This document shows, piece by piece, positions 9,039 through 19,331 of a stretch of DNA of 42,367 nt. The translations under genes and the position numbers were made by a program. The notes under the pieces were generated by a model. The model was not told the DNA's origin and ran no database searches. It saw nothing but the letters and a program-made list of their open reading frames with translations. The stretch is taken from assembly GCA_003280225.1 (NCBI GenBank), contig QCFO01000016.1, positions 1 to 42,367 of the forward strand, read 5' to 3'. The DNA is from Prochlorococcus sp. AG-363-K07. Its GTDB lineage: Bacteria; Cyanobacteriota; Cyanobacteriia; PCC-6307; Cyanobiaceae. Position 1 is the first letter of the stretch; every line of letters starts with the position of its first letter.

Positions 9039-9346
9039 TGGATTTTTCTCATACGGAAGCTTTGTGGGTTCTTCTTCTAGGAAGCTTGCTTGGATTGGAA
9101 CTGATTGGGAAAGTACCTCCTACTTTGCACACTCCTTTGATGAGTGGAGCTAATGCAATCTCAGGTATCACAATGCTGGCTGCCTTGACTTTAATTATCA
9201 AAGCAGGCGATAAGATTCCTTTACTCTTTCTAGGGGCTATAGCGCTTGGTTTTGCTTTGTTTAACGTTATAGGTGGCTTTTTAGTAACAGACAGAATGCT
9301 TGCAATGTTTAGCCGTAAGAAACCTTCTTCAAAGGGCAATAGCTGA
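9038..9346 (+). CDS. pntAB: NAD(P) transhydrogenase subunit alpha part 2 (PntAB)
   Basis: A 102-residue membrane protein with three or four hydrophobic helices (residues about 8-24, 38-53, 60-83), forming the alpha-side part of membrane domain II. The segment TLHTPLMSGANAISGI is the conserved family block near the proton channel. It is flanked by one-base stop/start overlaps with pntAA (TAATG) and pntB (TGATG), so the three subunits should be translationally coupled and made together. Confidence 0.95.
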   Translation: MDFSHTEALWVLLLGSLLGLELIGKVPPTLHTPLMSGANAISGITMLAALTLIIKAGDKIPLLFLGAIALGFALFNVIGGFLVTDRMLAMFSRKKPSSKGNS

Positions 9347-10782
9347 TGATTGACTCTGCAATTTTTAAGTACATCATTGATCTAGTAGCAGTTTTACTAC
9401 TTGCACTAGGCATTAAAGGTTTGTCTAAGGTTCGTTCTGCGCGAGACGCGAATCGTTTAGCTGCAATGGCAATGGGATTAGCAGTAGTAGGTGTTTTGGT
9501 AGAAGCTCTTGGATCTAGTGGGATTTCGTTTAACGCATGGGCTTGGATAATTCTTGGAACATTCTTTGGGGGGGTACTTGGAATTCTGACGGCTAAGCGA
9601 GTGCCAATGACCGCTATGCCCGAAACAGTTGCCTTGTTTAATGGTTGCGGTGGCATGTCTTCTCTACTCGTTGCAATTGGTGTTGTGCTTTTTGTGGTTG
9701 AGGGTGGGAAGCCAGGTCTACAAACAGACGTAATTGAGCAAATTTCTATCGTTGTATCTGTCTTCGTTGGAGCAATTACTTTTACGGGTTCAATTGTTGC
9801 TATGGCTAAGTTGCAGGGATGGTTGTCTACTCCTCGATGGACTCAAAGTAAGGTTCGCCATGCAATCAATATTGCGTTTGCTTCATTGTCCTTAGTTGGA
9901 GGAATTGATTTATTCATAGGAGGTCCTAATGGACTTTGGCTTATTCTGATCGGCTCCGGATTACTAGGTATAGGTGTAACACTTCCTATTGGTGGCGCTG
10001 ATATGCCTGTAGTTATTTCTTTGCTAAATAGCTATTCAGGTGTTGCTGCTGCTGCTGCTGGCTTTGTTGTTTCTAGCCAACTACTAATTGTAGCTGGGGC
10101 GATGGTTGGATCTGCAGGTTTGATCTTGACTCAAGTTATGTGTAATGGAATGAATCGATCACTCGTCTCAGTATTGTTTGGGGGAGCATTAGCTGTTAGT
10201 CAAGATATCTCTGGACATTCTGGAAGTGAATACACCAATATCACGAGCTGTAGTATTGAGGAATGTGCATTGACTCTTGAAGCTGCAGAGAAAGTAGTCA
10301 TAGTTCCAGGCTATGGACTGGCCGTTGCTCAAGCTCAGCACACCCTTAGGGAAGTAGCGCGCGTTTTAGAAGCTAGTGGTATAGATGTTAGTTATGCCAT
10401 TCATCCAGTTGCTGGCCGTATGCCCGGACATATGAACGTTCTACTTGCCGAAGCTGATGTTCCCTATGAGCAATTGCTGGAAATGGATACAATTAACCCT
10501 GAGTTTCCAGCTACAGATGTAGTTCTTGTACTTGGTGCGAATGATGTCGTGAATCCTCAGGCAAAGAATGATCCAAGCTCTCCTTTATACGGTATGCCAG
10601 TTCTTGATGTTAATGAAGCCCGAACAGTGTTTGTTGTTAAGAGAGGAATGAATGCTGGGTACTCAGGGATTAAAAATGATTTATTTGAATTAGCTAATAC
10701 ATCAATGGTGTTTGGAGATGCAAAAAAAGTTTTAGGTGATCTTTTGGTTGAATTGAAGGAGCTTGGTATTGGGAAGAAGTGA
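9346..10782 (+). CDS. pntB: NAD(P) transhydrogenase subunit beta (PntB)
   Basis: A 478-residue protein with a membrane half of about nine helices and a C-terminal NADP(H)-binding domain III. Signature segments are PVVISLLNSYSGVAAAAAGF in the membrane part, and VPGYGLAVAQAQHTLREV, IHPVAGRMPGHMNVLLAEA, GANDVVNPQAK and VKRGMNAGYSGIKNDLF in domain III. These are the standard nucleotide-contact motifs. It is the last gene of the transhydrogenase operon; the following hydrolase begins only 12 bases after the stop and may be co-transcribed. Confidence 0.96.
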   Translation: MIDSAIFKYIIDLVAVLLLALGIKGLSKVRSARDANRLAAMAMGLAVVGVLVEALGSSGISFNAWAWIILGTFFGGVLGILTAKRVPMTAMPETVALFNGCGGMSSLLVAIGVVLFVVEGGKPGLQTDVIEQISIVVSVFVGAITFTGSIVAMAKLQGWLSTPRWTQSKVRHAINIAFASLSLVGGIDLFIGGPNGLWLILIGSGLLGIGVTLPIGGADMPVVISLLNSYSGVAAAAAGFVVSSQLLIVAGAMVGSAGLILTQVMCNGMNRSLVSVLFGGALAVSQDISGHSGSEYTNITSCSIEECALTLEAAEKVVIVPGYGLAVAQAQHTLREVARVLEASGIDVSYAIHPVAGRMPGHMNVLLAEADVPYEQLLEMDTINPEFPATDVVLVLGANDVVNPQAKNDPSSPLYGMPVLDVNEARTVFVVKRGMNAGYSGIKNDLFELANTSMVFGDAKKVLGDLLVELKELGIGKK

Positions 10783-10794
10783 CAAGAAAAGTTT

Positions 10795-11883
10795 GTGTCT
10801 AATCAAAATTCTAGGGTTTTATTATTTGAACAAAGATTACCCTGGTTGGGCGGAGATCTTCAGACCCTTCGTGACACATTTATTCGAGAGAAATTACCTA
10901 ATGATGAAGGACTTCCTGTTTATGTAGCTATACCACCTTTGCCTGTTGGAGGTTGTTCGTCTAAGAATGAATATTTGTTGGCATTATTAGATTTACCTAA
11001 GGAGACTAATCACTTAAGAGGATTGGTCCTTTTATTGCATGGTTTAGGTGGTTCAAGTCGCAGGCACGGTTTGAGAAGGATGGGACAGAAATTATTGAAT
11101 TTAGGCTTTGGCGTATTAAGACTTAATTTGCGTGGTGCCGATCCAGGGAGGCATTTAGCAGGAGGCACTTATGCTGCGCAATGTAATAGTGATTTATTTC
11201 CAGTATTGCTTAAGGCAAGAGAGATCTGTAACTTCTTAGAAGAGGATTTCAAGAGCTTTTCAGGTTCTATCCCTTTGTTTGCAGTTGGAATATCTTTAGG
11301 TGGAACTATGCTTCTCAATGCTTGCTTAGCTAAAACTAAATCAGTGAAAACTAATCGACCATTATTAGATGGTTTGGTTTGTACAAGTAGCCCTTTAGAT
11401 TTGGGGAGTTGTAGTACATCAATTGAACTCCCTCGTAATCGGTTCTACCAATATTGGCTTTTAAAGAGGTTAGTTCGACAAACTTTGGCTGATCCTTTTG
11501 GGATCACTGAAAAGGAAAGAGAGCTTCTTGTTTTTGGAAAAGATGGAAATTCTGTTAACACTATTCGGGCATTTGATGCCGCTATTACTGCTCCAAGATG
11601 GGCATTTAAAGATGTTGATGAGTATTATTTTAAAGCTTCTCCACTTCCTAGAATTTCTAAAAACCATTTAGAGTTTCCTCAAACACTTTTCTTGCAGGCT
11701 TTAGACGATCCTTGGGTCCCAGCAGAAGGGGCTAAGAAATTAGCAGCTGTTGTTGACAACACAAAATCTTCTAGATTTAAAGTCGTTTTGACCAGTCATG
11801 GCGGTCATAATGGTTTTCATGGCAAGAATGGATGCTGGGGCGACTCTTTTGTTGCAAACTGGTTAACAGAATTATTTCAGTAA
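10795..11883 (+). CDS. YheT-like alpha/beta hydrolase
   Basis: A 362-residue hydrolase starting at GTG (a TTG one codon out of phase is nearby). It has LVLLLHGLGGSSRRHGLRRM, the LNLRGADPG block typical of the YheT/ABHD1-3-type family, the nucleophile elbow FAVGISLGGTML, the acid region LDDPWVP and the histidine-bearing SHGGHNGFHG. Substrates of this family are poorly known; lipid or ester hydrolysis is likely. It follows pntB closely in the same direction, although no functional link to transhydrogenase is known. About 210 AT-rich bases separate it from the convergent dxr gene. Confidence 0.85.
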   Translation: MSNQNSRVLLFEQRLPWLGGDLQTLRDTFIREKLPNDEGLPVYVAIPPLPVGGCSSKNEYLLALLDLPKETNHLRGLVLLLHGLGGSSRRHGLRRMGQKLLNLGFGVLRLNLRGADPGRHLAGGTYAAQCNSDLFPVLLKAREICNFLEEDFKSFSGSIPLFAVGISLGGTMLLNACLAKTKSVKTNRPLLDGLVCTSSPLDLGSCSTSIELPRNRFYQYWLLKRLVRQTLADPFGITEKERELLVFGKDGNSVNTIRAFDAAITAPRWAFKDVDEYYFKASPLPRISKNHLEFPQTLFLQALDDPWVPAEGAKKLAAVVDNTKSSRFKVVLTSHGGHNGFHGKNGCWGDSFVANWLTELFQ

Positions 11884-12091
11884 TAACATTAATGAAATTA
11901 AGTTTTTAATTATTTCAGTTTTATTTTATTAGGCATAAGATTTTCTTATTGATAATTCTTTGAAGAACAATAAGCTCATTAGTATAGTTTTATGAATTTG
12001 ATTTCTGCGTTTAATTCTCGGTGAATATCTAGAGCAGAGTATGATTTTCCTTACTCGATTGGACTAATTCCCTTTAGCTTTAAGGCTCTAG

Positions 12092-13303
12092 TTAGATCTT
12101 TTCTCGAACAATCTCACGTGCCCATTGATCTACAAAGAGAATATCGTCAAGCCTTGGATCAGCTTGAAAGTCAGATTTATGTTTTTCACAAGTTGATTCG
12201 ATTATTTTAGGTATATCTAGAAAGTGAATTTTCTCCTGAAGGAATTGTGAAACAGCTTCTTCGTTGGCAGCATTCAAAACAGCTGGCATAGTCCCGCCTT
12301 TTTGTCCTGCTGCATAAGCGAGTTCCATGCATGGGTATTTGTGGGTATCAGGCGCAAGGAAAGAGAGCTGCCCAACCTCTGTAAGGTTTAATCGCCGCCA
12401 AGGAGTGTCTAGGCGGTGTGGCCAACTCATGCAATATAAAATTGGTAGTCTCATGTCTGGCCATCCAAGTTGGGCGAGCACTGACGAATCTTTAAGTTCG
12501 ATCATTGAGTGAATAATGCTTTGTGGATGGATGACTATTTCAATGTGGTCATAATCAAGGCCAAAAAGATAATGCGCTTCAATAACCTCTAGACCTTTGT
12601 TCATTAATGTCGCAGAGTCGACTGTGATCTTTTGCCCCATGCTCCAGTTGGGATGGCTAATTGCGTCTTTTACTGTTGCCTTTTTTAGTTCTTCTGCAGA
12701 CCAATCTCGGAAGGCACCACCAGATGCTGTGAGTTGGATGCGACGAAGACCAGGAGTTGGTACCCCGGTTGATAAATGGGCATTGTTAGCCAATGGAGTT
12801 CCCTGTAAGCATTGAAAAATGGCGGAATGTTCAGAATCCGCAGGTAATAATCGGCTTCCACTTTTTTGCAATTCCGGTAAAACAACTGGTCCGGCTGCTA
12901 TTAGGGTTTCTTTATTTGCTAGTGCCAGATCTTTGCCAGCGCGAATGGCCGACAAGGTTGGTAGAAGTCCTGCACAACCAACTATCCCTGTTACAACTAG
13001 ATCAGCACTATCCCACGCAGCAGCAACATTTAAACCACTTGCTCCCCCAATTAATTTTGGTAAATTTGCAGGCCGTTCATTTTTTGGGATAGCGTTCAGA
13101 ATATCTTCCAGGTCAGATAAAAGAGATTCGTCTGCGAGCGCCACAACCTCGGGATTATGGCGTTGGATTTGTTGGGCCAGTAGCTTCAAGTTGCGCCCAG
13201 CAGTTAAGGCAACAACCTTGAATTTTTCTGGAAAATCTTCAACAATTTCAAGGGTCTGGGTGCCTATGGAACCCGTGGAGCCGAGGACACTGATGGCTTT
13301 CAC
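12092..13303 (-). CDS. dxr: 1-deoxy-D-xylulose 5-phosphate reductoisomerase
   Basis: The second enzyme of the MEP isoprenoid pathway: it converts DXP to MEP with NADPH. The 403-residue protein starts [20 protein letters not shown] with the NADPH-binding loop. It carries the metal/substrate region [15 protein letters not shown] and the block [20 protein letters not shown] followed by [13 protein letters not shown]. The C-terminal domain [11 protein letters not shown] is also present. In this organism the pathway feeds carotenoid, phytol and quinone synthesis. It diverges from the symporter gene, with about 95 bases between starts. Confidence 0.97.
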   Translation of the reverse strand: MKAISVLGSTGSIGTQTLEIVEDFPEKFKVVALTAGRNLKLLAQQIQRHNPEVVALADESLLSDLEDILNAIPKNERPANLPKLIGGASGLNVAAAWDSADLVVTGIVGCAGLLPTLSAIRAGKDLALANKETLIAAGPVVLPELQKSGSRLLPADSEHSAIFQCLQGTPLANNAHLSTGVPTPGLRRIQLTASGGAFRDWSAEELKKATVKDAISHPNWSMGQKITVDSATLMNKGLEVIEAHYLFGLDYDHIEIVIHPQSIIHSMIELKDSSVLAQLGWPDMRLPILYCMSWPHRLDTPWRRLNLTEVGQLSFLAPDTHKYPCMELAYAAGQKGGTMPAVLNAANEEAVSQFLQEKIHFLDIPKIIESTCEKHKSDFQADPRLDDILFVDQWAREIVREKI

Positions 13304-13398
13304 AATGTTCAGGCAACTAGTACCAGTCTCCCATTACAAGGTTTAGTCTCAGTATGTTTACTTCCAATTAACGTTGGAATTAGAAAAGGACTCATTTG

Positions 13399-14733
13399 AT
13401 GGCAGTTCGAGAGCATTGGCGATCAGGCACTGGCTTTGTGCTTGCTGCTGCGGGAAGCGCAGTGGGCCTGGGGAATTTATGGGGCTTTGCTTATAGGGCG
13501 TCTCAAGGAGGTGGCGCTGCATTCCTACTTCTATACATTCTGATTGTCTTGTTGGTCTGTCTGCCAATTTTAATTGCAGAAATGATCCTTGGACGTAGTA
13601 CAGGGACTAGCCCTATAAGTGCGCCTGTTCAGGCTGCTGGGGCTCGCTGGAAGCCTATGGGATGGCTTTTCGTTGCAGCAGCTTGTGGCATTCTTGCTTT
13701 CTATGCAGTGTTGATGGGCTGGACTGCTCATACATTTATTCATTCTATTTTCTATGGACTTCCTCAAAATATGGATGAGGCAAAGGTGCTTTTTGGTTCA
13801 GTCAGTTCAGGTAATAGTGTTTTATTAGGGCAATTAATCAGTATTGGGTTTACTGGAATAGTGGTTTCTGCAGGAATTCGTGGAGGGATTGAACGTTTAA
13901 CTCGATGGTGTATGCCATTGTTGTTTCTTTTACTTTTGGCCTTGGCTTTTTGGGCTTCAACTCTTCCTGGGGCTTGGGATGGTTATAGAACTTTCTTGTT
14001 GAAATGGGATGCTAATGAGTTATTTGATCCCTCAACTGTTAGGAATGCTTTTACTCAAGCATTCTTTTCAATAGGGACAGGGATAGGTTGCATTCTTGCT
14101 TATTCGGCTTATTTAGACAGAAAGAATCACTTGCCTCGAGAAGCCTTTGCAATCGTAAGTATGGATACAGCAGTAGGTCTTCTCGCAGGCATGGTTACCT
14201 TCCCTGTGGTAATGAGCTTCGGCCTGAAAGATGTTGTAAGTAGCTCCACAGTTGGAACGTTATTTATTTCTCTTCCGACAGGCCTTTCATCCCTTGGATT
14301 CACAGGACGTATGGTCGCTATTTTGTTTTTTGCTCTTGCATATATAGCTGCAATAACTTCCTCTATATCTCTCCTTGAGGTTCCTGTCTCCTCAATGATT
14401 GATCGACTAGGTTGGCAGAGAAATAAAGCTGTATGGGTATCAAGCGGTTTGATTTTCATTGCTGGTATTCCTTCTGCACTGGACCTTGATTTGTTAGGGA
14501 AAATGGATGCTATTTTTGGCGGTCTTTTATTAGTCTTTGGGGGATTGCTTTTATCAATATTGCTTGGATGGGTTGTTCCAAGACGTTTTGATGAGGACCT
14601 TGCAGGTTGTGATACTCCGCAGGGCATTAGGAAATTAATGAAATTTATGCTTCGTTGGGTATCTCCCCCTGTAGTAGCATTTGGTTTAATTGTTAGTTTG
14701 TATGACCTTATAAATCAGTGGTCTTTAAGCTAG
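13399..14733 (+). CDS. Sodium-dependent transporter, neurotransmitter:sodium symporter (SNF) family
   Basis: A 444-residue polytopic membrane protein of the LeuT fold. The first helix carries SAVGLGNLWGFAYRASQGGG, the unwound Na+/substrate site that defines the family. About 11 hydrophobic segments follow, as usual for bacterial members. The likely cargo is an amino acid or similar small amine, but cannot be specified. ATG at 13399 is chosen over the in-frame TTG directly before it. It lies between dxr (divergent) and cysS (convergent), so is probably a single-gene transcript. Confidence 0.92.
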   Translation: MAVREHWRSGTGFVLAAAGSAVGLGNLWGFAYRASQGGGAAFLLLYILIVLLVCLPILIAEMILGRSTGTSPISAPVQAAGARWKPMGWLFVAAACGILAFYAVLMGWTAHTFIHSIFYGLPQNMDEAKVLFGSVSSGNSVLLGQLISIGFTGIVVSAGIRGGIERLTRWCMPLLFLLLLALAFWASTLPGAWDGYRTFLLKWDANELFDPSTVRNAFTQAFFSIGTGIGCILAYSAYLDRKNHLPREAFAIVSMDTAVGLLAGMVTFPVVMSFGLKDVVSSSTVGTLFISLPTGLSSLGFTGRMVAILFFALAYIAAITSSISLLEVPVSSMIDRLGWQRNKAVWVSSGLIFIAGIPSALDLDLLGKMDAIFGGLLLVFGGLLLSILLGWVVPRRFDEDLAGCDTPQGIRKLMKFMLRWVSPPVVAFGLIVSLYDLINQWSLS

Positions 14734-14789
14734 AAGAGGTCTTTAGTCTAGTTAAAAATACAAAAATTTCATCTAAATGTATTTATTTA

Positions 14790-16283
14790 CTATCGAATCC
14801 ATTCTGTTATTCCACCAGGTTTGTCTACTAGTTTAATACCTTTAGATTCCAAATCTCGACGGATCTTATCAGCAGTTGCGAAATCTCCTTTTGTTTTGGC
14901 ATTCTTTCGAGCTTCTATTGCATATTGGATTTCTTCCCCATCTTCTATTCGAATCTCTTGAGAAGTATTATTTATATTTTCTGGAGTAAGACCGAGTACT
15001 CCTGATAATATTGAGAGTGCTTTCCAGCGTAAATAGAGCTCTTCTAAATCTTCCTTATTAGTATATACATCTTTGCTAACCTCCATTTGATTGGCAAGAG
15101 TCTTGAGAGGACGAGCAATTTCGAATAGTGCTGCTAATGCTCCTGAAGTATTGAGATCATCATTCATCATTGCAGTAAATCGTTGATAGATTTCATGGTA
15201 ACTTTTGCCAACTATTTGCTCGAAATCTTGTGCATTGTAATTTTGTACATACTCGTTTATTTGCCAGCCAAGTTCCTGTGAATAAAGGATCCCAAGGTTT
15301 AAAGCTTTATTCAGTCTTTTCCATCCTATAGAAGCCGATTGAAGTGATTCTCGAGTGAAATCAAGTGGTTTGCGATAATTGGCTTGTAATATGAACAATC
15401 TCAAAGTCATAGGTGAAATACCTTGCTGTAGCAGTGCTCGAATAGTTGTGAAGTTGCCAAGAGACTTGCTCATTTTTTGTCCCCCTACATTCACCATCCC
15501 ATTGTGAAGCCAATATCTAGCTAATTTCTTTCCTGTTGCCGCTTCAGATTGAGCGATCTCGTTTTCATGGTGAGGAAAGATTAAATCAGCACCACCTAAA
15601 TGTATATCGATGCTTTCTCCTAGTTCAGCTTGAACCATTGCTGAACATTCAATATGCCAACCAGGACGACCTTGACTCCAGGGAGATGAGAAGCTTGGCT
15701 CTCCTTTTTTAGCTCTTTTCCAAAGTGCAAAATCAAAGGGATGTTTTTTGCGTGCTGCTTCTGCATCTGCAACACGACCATCTGCATTTTTTTGTTGCTC
15801 ACTTAGGTCACGACGGCTTAATTTGCCGTATCCACTGTGCTTCATTACAGAAAAGTAGACGTCTCCATCTACTGAATATGCGACACCTTTTGCTTCAAGT
15901 TCGATTATTAAGTTCCGAATGCTATCAAGACATTTCGTCGCTCGAGGCATACGATCTGGTTTAAGTATCCCTAGTGCATCCATGTCATCATAGAAAGCCT
16001 TGATATTCCTTTCGCTAACATCATCCATTGAGCATTTTTCTTTTTCTGCTCTTTCTAAGATTTTATCGTCAATGTCCGTGAAATTTTGTACAAAGGTAAC
16101 CTTGTAGCCTTGCCAAATTAAAAACCTACGTAAGATATCCCAAACTATGTAACTACGTGCATGACCAAGATGGCAGAGGTCATAAACGGTTACACCACAG
16201 CAGTAGATTTTAACTTCACCCTCTCGGATTGGTTTAAAGGGTTCCTTCTTTTTTGTGAGGGTGTTTGTTAGATGTAAAGACAA
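14790..16283 (-). CDS. cysS: Cysteinyl-tRNA synthetase
   Basis: A 497-residue class I aminoacyl-tRNA synthetase. It shows the HIGH-type motif CHLGHARSY after the zinc ligand region YCCGVTVYD, further zinc ligands in GWHIECSAM and [12 protein letters not shown], and the KMSKS signature KMSKSLGNF. The length and the C-terminal anticodon-binding helical region match the family. It follows polA on the minus strand with about 50 bases between genes, so it is possibly co-transcribed from the polA side. Confidence 0.97.
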   Translation of the reverse strand: MSLHLTNTLTKKKEPFKPIREGEVKIYCCGVTVYDLCHLGHARSYIVWDILRRFLIWQGYKVTFVQNFTDIDDKILERAEKEKCSMDDVSERNIKAFYDDMDALGILKPDRMPRATKCLDSIRNLIIELEAKGVAYSVDGDVYFSVMKHSGYGKLSRRDLSEQQKNADGRVADAEAARKKHPFDFALWKRAKKGEPSFSSPWSQGRPGWHIECSAMVQAELGESIDIHLGGADLIFPHHENEIAQSEAATGKKLARYWLHNGMVNVGGQKMSKSLGNFTTIRALLQQGISPMTLRLFILQANYRKPLDFTRESLQSASIGWKRLNKALNLGILYSQELGWQINEYVQNYNAQDFEQIVGKSYHEIYQRFTAMMNDDLNTSGALAALFEIARPLKTLANQMEVSKDVYTNKEDLEELYLRWKALSILSGVLGLTPENINNTSQEIRIEDGEEIQYAIEARKNAKTKGDFATADKIRRDLESKGIKLVDKPGGITEWIR

Positions 16284-16332
16284 CTTCCTAAGGGGAGTGG
16301 TTAAAGAATACGGTTAAGTGTTCTTTTGTGCA

Positions 16333-19296
16333 TTATTTGGTTTCCATCCAATTATTTCCTACTCCAGTTTCAACAATTAGCGGAACTCTAAGTGATACAG
16401 CTTCTTCCATAGTCTTTCTTACTATTTTTTCAACCTCTTCAAGGGCTGCTGGTTGGACTTCTAGTACAAGTTCATCGTGGACTTGTAAAAGGAGTCGAGC
16501 AGGGAGTGAAGCGGATTTGATATTGCTTTGTAGCTTGATCATTGCAATTTTGATAATATCAGCACTCGACCCTTGGATTGGCGCATTCGCTGCGGCTCTT
16601 AATTGTTGTGCTTCTATGCCGCCGCGCCTTGCTAACTCAAGATTGATATTGTAGGGATCCTGACCCCGTAAACGTCCGAGTCCGTTTGGATTGAAGTTGA
16701 ATTGGCGACGTCGACCTAGTAATGTTTTGACGTAGCCTTTACTAAGTGCAAGTCTTTCTTGAAGCTCTAAGAAAGAAAAAACTTTTGGATATCTTTCACG
16801 ATAGAGTCGTAGAAATTCTTTTGCTTCTGCTTGACTGAGCCCAGTTGACCGCGCCAATCGATGAGAACCCATGCCATAAATCACTCCAAAGTTTATTGTT
16901 TTCCCTATTCGACGTTCATCAGAGTTAATTGTTTCTTTCTCAAATAGAAGTTTTGCAGTGAGAGTATGTACATCCTCTTGGTTTCGATAAGCCTCTTGTA
17001 AAACTTGTTCTTCCGAAAGATGGGCAAGAATTCGCAACTCTATTTGTGAGTAGTCTGCACTTAGTAATTTCCAATTTGCTTGTGGCAGAAAGGCCTTGCG
17101 GATTCGACGACTAAACTCAGTGCGAATGGGAATATTTTGGAGATTAGGATTGCTACTACTTAGGCGACCAGTGGCAGTGACTGCTTGATTGAAGTCAGTA
17201 TGAACTCGCCCTGTCTCTTCTTCGACTAGTTGAGGTAGGGCATCAACATATGTGCTGAGTAGCTTGCTCAATACACGGTGTTCAATTACTCGTCCTACTA
17301 CAGGATGATCTGCTTCTAACTTTTCTAAAACATTCGCGTCGGTACTCCATCCTGTTTTCGTACGTCTAGATTTTTTTCTGTCGAGATTAAGATGGCCAAA
17401 AAGAAGTTCTCCTAATTGCTTTGGTGATGCGAGATTAAACTTAATTCCGGCAAGTTGGTGAGCATTGATTTCAAGTTGATTTAGCGTTTCTTTGAGTTCT
17501 TTTGAGAGGCTTTGTAAGTAGGGAATATCGATCCGTATACCTGTAGATTCCATTTCTGCTAATACTGGCTCTAGTGGAAGCTCAATCTGTTCAAGTAAAC
17601 ACGTTAATTCTGGCCCCATTTCTTTGAGATGTTTTTTGAGCCTAAAGAAGAGCTTTCTTGTTAGGTAGACATCCATCCCGCAGTAAAGACTTGCATTGGT
17701 AATATCTACATTGGCAAATGTCTCACCTTTGCTAACAAGACTAGTAAAGCTCTGTGGTGAAAATCCAAACTCTCTTTTTGATATAACTTCTAAGCTGTGC
17801 TTGGAAGTTGAATCGCATATGTAGTCGGCGAGTAATGTGTCCATGACTACTCCATGAAGTTGGAGACCATGACGAAGAAATATCAACCTGTCAAACTTAG
17901 AATTTTGTAGAACCTTGTGTCTCTTTGTACTGCCAATCCACGTAGAGAGTGAACTTATTATTTCCTCAAGGGGAAGTTGATTGGTGTTTTGAGCATCTCC
18001 TTCCTTCCCGTCATGGATATGACCTATTGGTATATAGGCAAGGTCATTATAGGAATCACCCCAGCAAAAGCCTATCCCAACTAACTCAGCTTTAAATGGG
18101 TTTAAGCTAGTTGTCTCGGTGTCTAATGCAACAGGAGTAGCTGATTTAAGACAATGATCCAATCGAATTAAAAGAGATTCTAATTGTGCAGTACTTGTGA
18201 TGATCTCCGGTTCTAGTGTAGGTATAGGATGTTGAACTAAGTGATCACTGCTTGATTGTAAATGCTTGGAATATTCATCTCTCTCTTGAGTTGATATTGT
18301 ACTTAACTTGTCTAGATTGTCTCGCCTTTCTCTTTTTGAGAAAGTTGTAATAAAAGAAGGAACCTGCTGGACTAGGCTGCTTAATTCGAGAGTTTGAAGT
18401 CGCTTTTTTAAGTTTTCATTGTCAACTTCACCAAGCTCAAATCTTGGAATTTCTTTTAAGGGAACCTCTACCAATATTTCTGCTAATTCACGAGATAGGT
18501 AAGCATTGTCTTTGTCTTGCCGAAGTTTTGATTTCACTGCTCCCTTGATAGTACCTTTTATAGCTTTGTCTCCTTCTGCCTCGACTTCCTTGAGAGAAGC
18601 ATAGACCCCATCTAGGTCTCCATTCTCTTCTAGAAGTTTGATTGCTGTTTTGGGGCCAATACCTTTTACACCTGGAATATTGTCAGAGCTATCTCCAGTT
18701 AAGGCTTTTAGATCTATTACTTTTTTAGGACTAACACCAAGCTTTGTTTTGACACCTGATTCATTGATAAGTCTAGGACCATTGTTTTTGGTATATGGTC
18801 CGCCACCCATATATAGGACAGCGATGTCTAGTTCATCATCGACTAGTTGAAAGAGATCTCTGTCCCCAGAGAGGATGCGTACACTCCAGCCATTTATGCT
18901 GGCTTGGGTTGCAAGAGTGCCAAGAACATCATCAGCTTCAAAACCAGGTGCCATACAGAGAGTAAGATCCAGTTCCTCTTGAAGTATTTTTTGGAGTTGT
19001 TCGAGATCCTGAAAGAAAATATCAGGAGCAATATCTCTATTGGCTTTGTAATTTGGATCTGCTTTATGCCTAAATGTTGGTTCGGGAGTATCAAATGCAA
19101 TGGTTACACCCTTTGGCTTAAGAGTTTTGCAATTTTCTAGAAGAGTTTTAAGGAAGCCAAACGTCACACTTGTTGGAACCCCCTCTTTGGTAGTTAAACC
19201 TCCTTCCCCTCCTTTAGTAAATGCATAGAAACTTCGAAATGCTAATGAGTGGCCATCAACAAGAAGCAAGGTTGGTTTTTTAGTTGCTTCAGTCAT
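16333..19296 (-). CDS. polA: DNA polymerase I
   Basis: A 987-residue polymerase for lagging-strand processing and repair. The N-terminal 5'-nuclease domain (about 1-310) has LLVDGHSLAFRSFYAF, FEADDVLGTLA and DSSDNIPGVKGIGPKTA. The middle domain (about 365-570) keeps 3'-5' exonuclease residues, with Asp392 and Glu394 in LDTETTSL, so proofreading is probably active, unlike in Taq-type enzymes. The polymerase domain has motif A DYSQIELRILAHLS, motif B ERRIGKTINFGVIYGMG and motif C QVHDELVLEV (His940-Asp-Glu). No truncation is visible. Confidence 0.97.
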   Translation of the reverse strand: MTEATKKPTLLLVDGHSLAFRSFYAFTKGGEGGLTTKEGVPTSVTFGFLKTLLENCKTLKPKGVTIAFDTPEPTFRHKADPNYKANRDIAPDIFFQDLEQLQKILQEELDLTLCMAPGFEADDVLGTLATQASINGWSVRILSGDRDLFQLVDDELDIAVLYMGGGPYTKNNGPRLINESGVKTKLGVSPKKVIDLKALTGDSSDNIPGVKGIGPKTAIKLLEENGDLDGVYASLKEVEAEGDKAIKGTIKGAVKSKLRQDKDNAYLSRELAEILVEVPLKEIPRFELGEVDNENLKKRLQTLELSSLVQQVPSFITTFSKRERRDNLDKLSTISTQERDEYSKHLQSSSDHLVQHPIPTLEPEIITSTAQLESLLIRLDHCLKSATPVALDTETTSLNPFKAELVGIGFCWGDSYNDLAYIPIGHIHDGKEGDAQNTNQLPLEEIISSLSTWIGSTKRHKVLQNSKFDRLIFLRHGLQLHGVVMDTLLADYICDSTSKHSLEVISKREFGFSPQSFTSLVSKGETFANVDITNASLYCGMDVYLTRKLFFRLKKHLKEMGPELTCLLEQIELPLEPVLAEMESTGIRIDIPYLQSLSKELKETLNQLEINAHQLAGIKFNLASPKQLGELLFGHLNLDRKKSRRTKTGWSTDANVLEKLEADHPVVGRVIEHRVLSKLLSTYVDALPQLVEEETGRVHTDFNQAVTATGRLSSSNPNLQNIPIRTEFSRRIRKAFLPQANWKLLSADYSQIELRILAHLSEEQVLQEAYRNQEDVHTLTAKLLFEKETINSDERRIGKTINFGVIYGMGSHRLARSTGLSQAEAKEFLRLYRERYPKVFSFLELQERLALSKGYVKTLLGRRRQFNFNPNGLGRLRGQDPYNINLELARRGGIEAQQLRAAANAPIQGSSADIIKIAMIKLQSNIKSASLPARLLLQVHDELVLEVQPAALEEVEKIVRKTMEEAVSLRVPLIVETGVGNNWMETK

Positions 19297-19331
19297 TGAA
19301 ATTGAAGTGAGGTTGATGAAATGATTGTTAT

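Noticed and set aside
12819-13346. 175-codon + strand ORF
   Set aside because: Lies wholly antisense to dxr, whose homology is certain; the frame is a shadow of its codon pattern.
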